Below, piece after piece: positions 61,951-64,000 of a DNA stretch of 64,000 nt. Source of the DNA: Nostoc sp. NMS8 (lineage in GTDB: Bacteria > Cyanobacteriota > Cyanobacteriia > Cyanobacteriales > Nostocaceae); the NCBI RefSeq assembly GCF_017115045.1, contig NZ_JABXKK010000085.1, positions 50,363 through 114,362 on the forward strand. The letters are read 5' to 3'. A program made the translations under genes and the position numbers. Positions within the stretch are counted from its first letter, which is position 1. Each line of letters begins with the position of its first letter. Under the pieces are notes generated by a model. The model was given only the letters and a program-made list of their open reading frames with translations, made no database searches and had not been told where the DNA came from.

Positions 61951-64000
61951 ATGTCTAAGCAAGGCGAGATCCAGCAACGTGTTACAGAGAGTGAATACGC
62001 TGCTACCTCTGCTACTGGTAATGCAACTATCACTATTACCAATTACTACTATCGAGAAGAAACAAAATTAGTCACTTCTGATTCTACCGATGCTGCTGAT
62101 GAATCTCTTCCTTGCCCTTATCGCGGTTTGTTTCATTTTGGCCCCGATGATGCAGAGTTTTTCTTTGGACGCGAGGTATTTGTAGAAAAACTGTTCGCCG
62201 CCACTCAAAGCCGAAAGTTTATACCCGTGTTGGGTGCGTCGGGAAGTGGTAAATCTTCGGTGGTTTTGGCGGGATTGGTGCCGAAGTTACAAAAACAAGG
62301 TTATTGGAAGTTTACTCACTTCCGTCCTGGTTCAAAACCATTCCAAGCTCTGGCTGAGTCGCTGGTTCCCCTTTACGAGCCGGATAAAAATGCTACTGAG
62401 CAAATGCTTCAAGCTCGTCAGTTAGCTGAATACTTTGCCAATGGTTCTGTTCCTCTGCAAGATGTTTTCTCCAAAATTAAACGGAATTATCCCAATCATC
62501 GGGTGTTGTTGATTGTCGATCAATTTGAAGAACTTTATACTTTGTGTGCGGATCAGAAAGTTCGCCGTGGTTTCCTAGATACCTTATTAGCTTGTTTTCA
62601 ATCTGACCCTGACAATAATACTGTGCTGGTTGGAACCATGCGGGCGGATTTCTTGGGGAATCTCCTCTCCTATCGTCCACTTGCAGATGTGTTGCAAAAT
62701 GCTGACATCAAGCTGGCACCGATGAATCGTGATGAACTTTCACAGGTGATTGAAAAGCCTGCTGGAAAGTTGGGGATAACATTTCAAGATGGAATGGTGG
62801 AACGCATTTTGGATGATGTGGAAGATGAACCGGGGAATTTACCTCTTTTGGAGTTTGCGTTAACTGAGTTGTGGAAACGACGAACGGGTAAACAGTTAAC
62901 TCATGCAGCTTATGAGGAAATTGGTGAGGTAAAAGGTGCATTAGCTCGTCATGCAGATGAGAATTACGCTAAGTTGAGCGCCACTGAAAAAGAACAGGTG
63001 CGGCGAATTTTTATTCAATTAGTGCATCCGGGGGAAGGAACGGAGGATACGCGACGACTAGCGACGAAAGCCGAATTGGGTGAAGCCAGCTGGAAATTGG
63101 TGAAACAGTTGGCGGATAATCGATTAGTTGTCACCAGTCAAAATTCTGCTAACCAAGAGACAGTAGAAGTTGCCCATGAAGCGTTAATCCGTAATTGGGG
63201 TGAACTTCGGCAATGGATGAATGCAGACCGTAGCTTTCGGGCTTGGCAAGACCGTTTGCGCTCCGCAATGTATCAATGGGAACAGACGCAACGGGATGAA
63301 GGGGCATTGTTGCGGGGTGCAGCGTTGGTGGAGGGGGAAGAAAAGCTAAAACAACGGCGAGAGGATACTAGCGCAGCCGAGCAAGAGTTTATTCAAGCTA
63401 GTGTAGCATTGAGGGATAAAGAACAAAAGCAACGGGAACGCAGAAAACAACTGACTTTTTACGGATTGGCAGGGGGTTTGGTGTTAGCTTTGGGTTTATC
63501 TGGACTAGCGGGTATAGGCTGGGGGAATGCCGAAATCAGTCAAATTAATGCCTTTGCCCAAAGTTCCGATGGGTTTTTGAGTTTAAATGGGCGAAAAGCT
63601 GTCGAATCAAGCGTCAAAGCTGCTGTCAAAATGCGAGGTAAATTCTGGGTTGATGCGGATACCCGCACCCAGGTAGAACTGACATTATTAAATACAGTTC
63701 ACAATGTTGCCGCACCCAACACCTTGGGAGGACACGCAAGCTGGGTTAGGGGCATCAGCTTCAGTCCCGATGGCAAGATGCTAGCTTCTGCCAGTGATGA
63801 CAACACGGTGAAACTGTGGGATAGCACCACTGGCAAAGAAATCAAAACCCTAACTGGGCATACAAACTCGGTTTTGGGCATCAGCTTCAGTCCCGATGGC
63901 AAGATGCTAGCTTCTGCCAGTGATGACAACACGGTGAAACTGTGGGATAGCACCACTGGCAAAGAAATCAAAACCCTAACTGGGCATACAAACTCGGTTT
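61951..64000 (+). CDS. nSTAND1 ATPase with WD40 repeats, N-terminal part (runs off right edge)
   Basis: The frame is open from the ATG at 61951 through the window end (683 codons visible). Residues 13-30 carry ESEYAATSATGNATITIT, like the partner protein's C-terminus. Residues ~54-330 are a STAND NTPase (CPYRGLFHFGPDDAEFFFGR; Walker A GASGSGKS at 95-102; Walker B VLLIVDQFEELY; FADxxR-like VGTMRADFLGNLLS). A helical arm and a membrane-like helix (YGLAGGLVLALGLSGLAGIG near 500) follow. From ~590 come WD40 repeats (GHASWVRGISFSPDGKMLAS, ASDDNTVKLWDS). STAND proteins oligomerise on sensing a signal and activate effectors. The two visible repeats are identical in DNA. Confidence 0.88.
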   Translation, partial: MSKQGEIQQRVTESEYAATSATGNATITITNYYYREETKLVTSDSTDAADESLPCPYRGLFHFGPDDAEFFFGREVFVEKLFAATQSRKFIPVLGASGSGKSSVVLAGLVPKLQKQGYWKFTHFRPGSKPFQALAESLVPLYEPDKNATEQMLQARQLAEYFANGSVPLQDVFSKIKRNYPNHRVLLIVDQFEELYTLCADQKVRRGFLDTLLACFQSDPDNNTVLVGTMRADFLGNLLSYRPLADVLQNADIKLAPMNRDELSQVIEKPAGKLGITFQDGMVERILDDVEDEPGNLPLLEFALTELWKRRTGKQLTHAAYEEIGEVKGALARHADENYAKLSATEKEQVRRIFIQLVHPGEGTEDTRRLATKAELGEASWKLVKQLADNRLVVTSQNSANQETVEVAHEALIRNWGELRQWMNADRSFRAWQDRLRSAMYQWEQTQRDEGALLRGAALVEGEEKLKQRREDTSAAEQEFIQASVALRDKEQKQRERRKQLTFYGLAGGLVLALGLSGLAGIGWGNAEISQINAFAQSSDGFLSLNGRKAVESSVKAAVKMRGKFWVDADTRTQVELTLLNTVHNVAAPNTLGGHASWVRGISFSPDGKMLASASDDNTVKLWDSTTGKEIKTLTGHTNSVLGISFSPDGKMLASASDDNTVKLWDSTTGKEIKTLTGHTNSV
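63751..64000 (+). repeat. Identical 126-base WD40-coding tandem repeats
   Basis: 63751-63876 and 63877-64000 are the same sequence over the 124 bases that can be compared, each encoding 42 residues (GISFSPDGKMLASASDDNTV and onwards). Exact identity means recent duplication or gene conversion. The array continues past the window. Confidence 0.9.

Noticed and set aside
63699..63971. Antisense open frame with repeated SLPVVLSHSFTVLSS
   Set aside because: It mirrors the identical WD40 repeats of the STAND gene on the plus strand.

Overview
The window is about 64 kb of a filamentous, Nostoc-like cyanobacterial chromosome. This rests on psaD (photosystem I), an orange carotenoid protein, a high-light-inducible protein, the fused NTRC thioredoxin reductase, the cyanobacteria-specific DUF2605/DUF2973 pair, several very large PAS/GAF histidine kinases, many GCGATCGC (HIP1) octamers, and short tandem heptamer repeats between genes. 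I found no rRNA, tRNA or CRISPR array. Both ends cut genes: a YraN-like gene at the left and a WD40-repeat STAND ATPase at the right.

Layout. 1-6.2 kb: YraN start, a lumenal pentapeptide protein, a secreted protein, then a two-gene module of an HNH-motif membrane protein and a dynamin-like GTPase, followed by an antitoxin relic and a RelE-type toxin/antitoxin pair. 6.3-15.4 kb: cell-wall amidase, pyrG, small hypotheticals, a Uma2 nuclease, a ROK sugar kinase, a DppC-type permease and NTRC. 15.5-24.5 kb: two related miniature elements around two small genes, an orphan type II thioesterase, a histidine kinase, DUF937, PPOX, GNAT, GST and LysR genes, and a deletion scar where truncated transaldolase and aquaporin genes meet. 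24.7-27.7 kb: an unusual CNB / degenerate sigma-54-activator / polyferredoxin fusion. 28-40.7 kb: a signalling block of four receiver- and PAS-rich sensor kinases. 40.8-49 kb: a repeat-rich secreted protein, thrS, DUF2605/DUF2973, an RHH-RusA-nuclease/HEPN cassette and a glycogen-debranching-like enzyme. 50-57 kb: a DICT/GAF kinase and the photosynthesis genes psaD, trpE, hli and ocp. 57-64 kb: a UPF0175/DUF3368 toxin-antitoxin pair with a frameshifted toxin, an asparagine-synthetase-like enzyme without its glutaminase cysteine, a pentapeptide protein, DUF559 and NB-ARC relics, and a two-gene STAND/WD40 module.

The strongest candidates for new biology are: (a) the 61.5-64 kb module, where a small protein ends in, and the adjacent STAND ATPase begins with, the same glycine/asparagine-rich motif, as in bacterial amyloid-signalling pairs; (b) the HNH-membrane/dynamin pair at 1.6-5.3 kb; (c) the RHH-RusA-PD-(D/E)xK/HEPN cassette at 45.3-46.7 kb; and (d) the regulator-polyferredoxin fusion at 24.7 kb. 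The window also shows recent repeat activity: at least three miniature inverted-repeat element types, a short dispersed palindromic repeat, and in-frame repeat insertions inside a sensor kinase, trpE and the asparagine-synthetase-like gene. All functions are inferred from sequence patterns read by eye; no database search was run.
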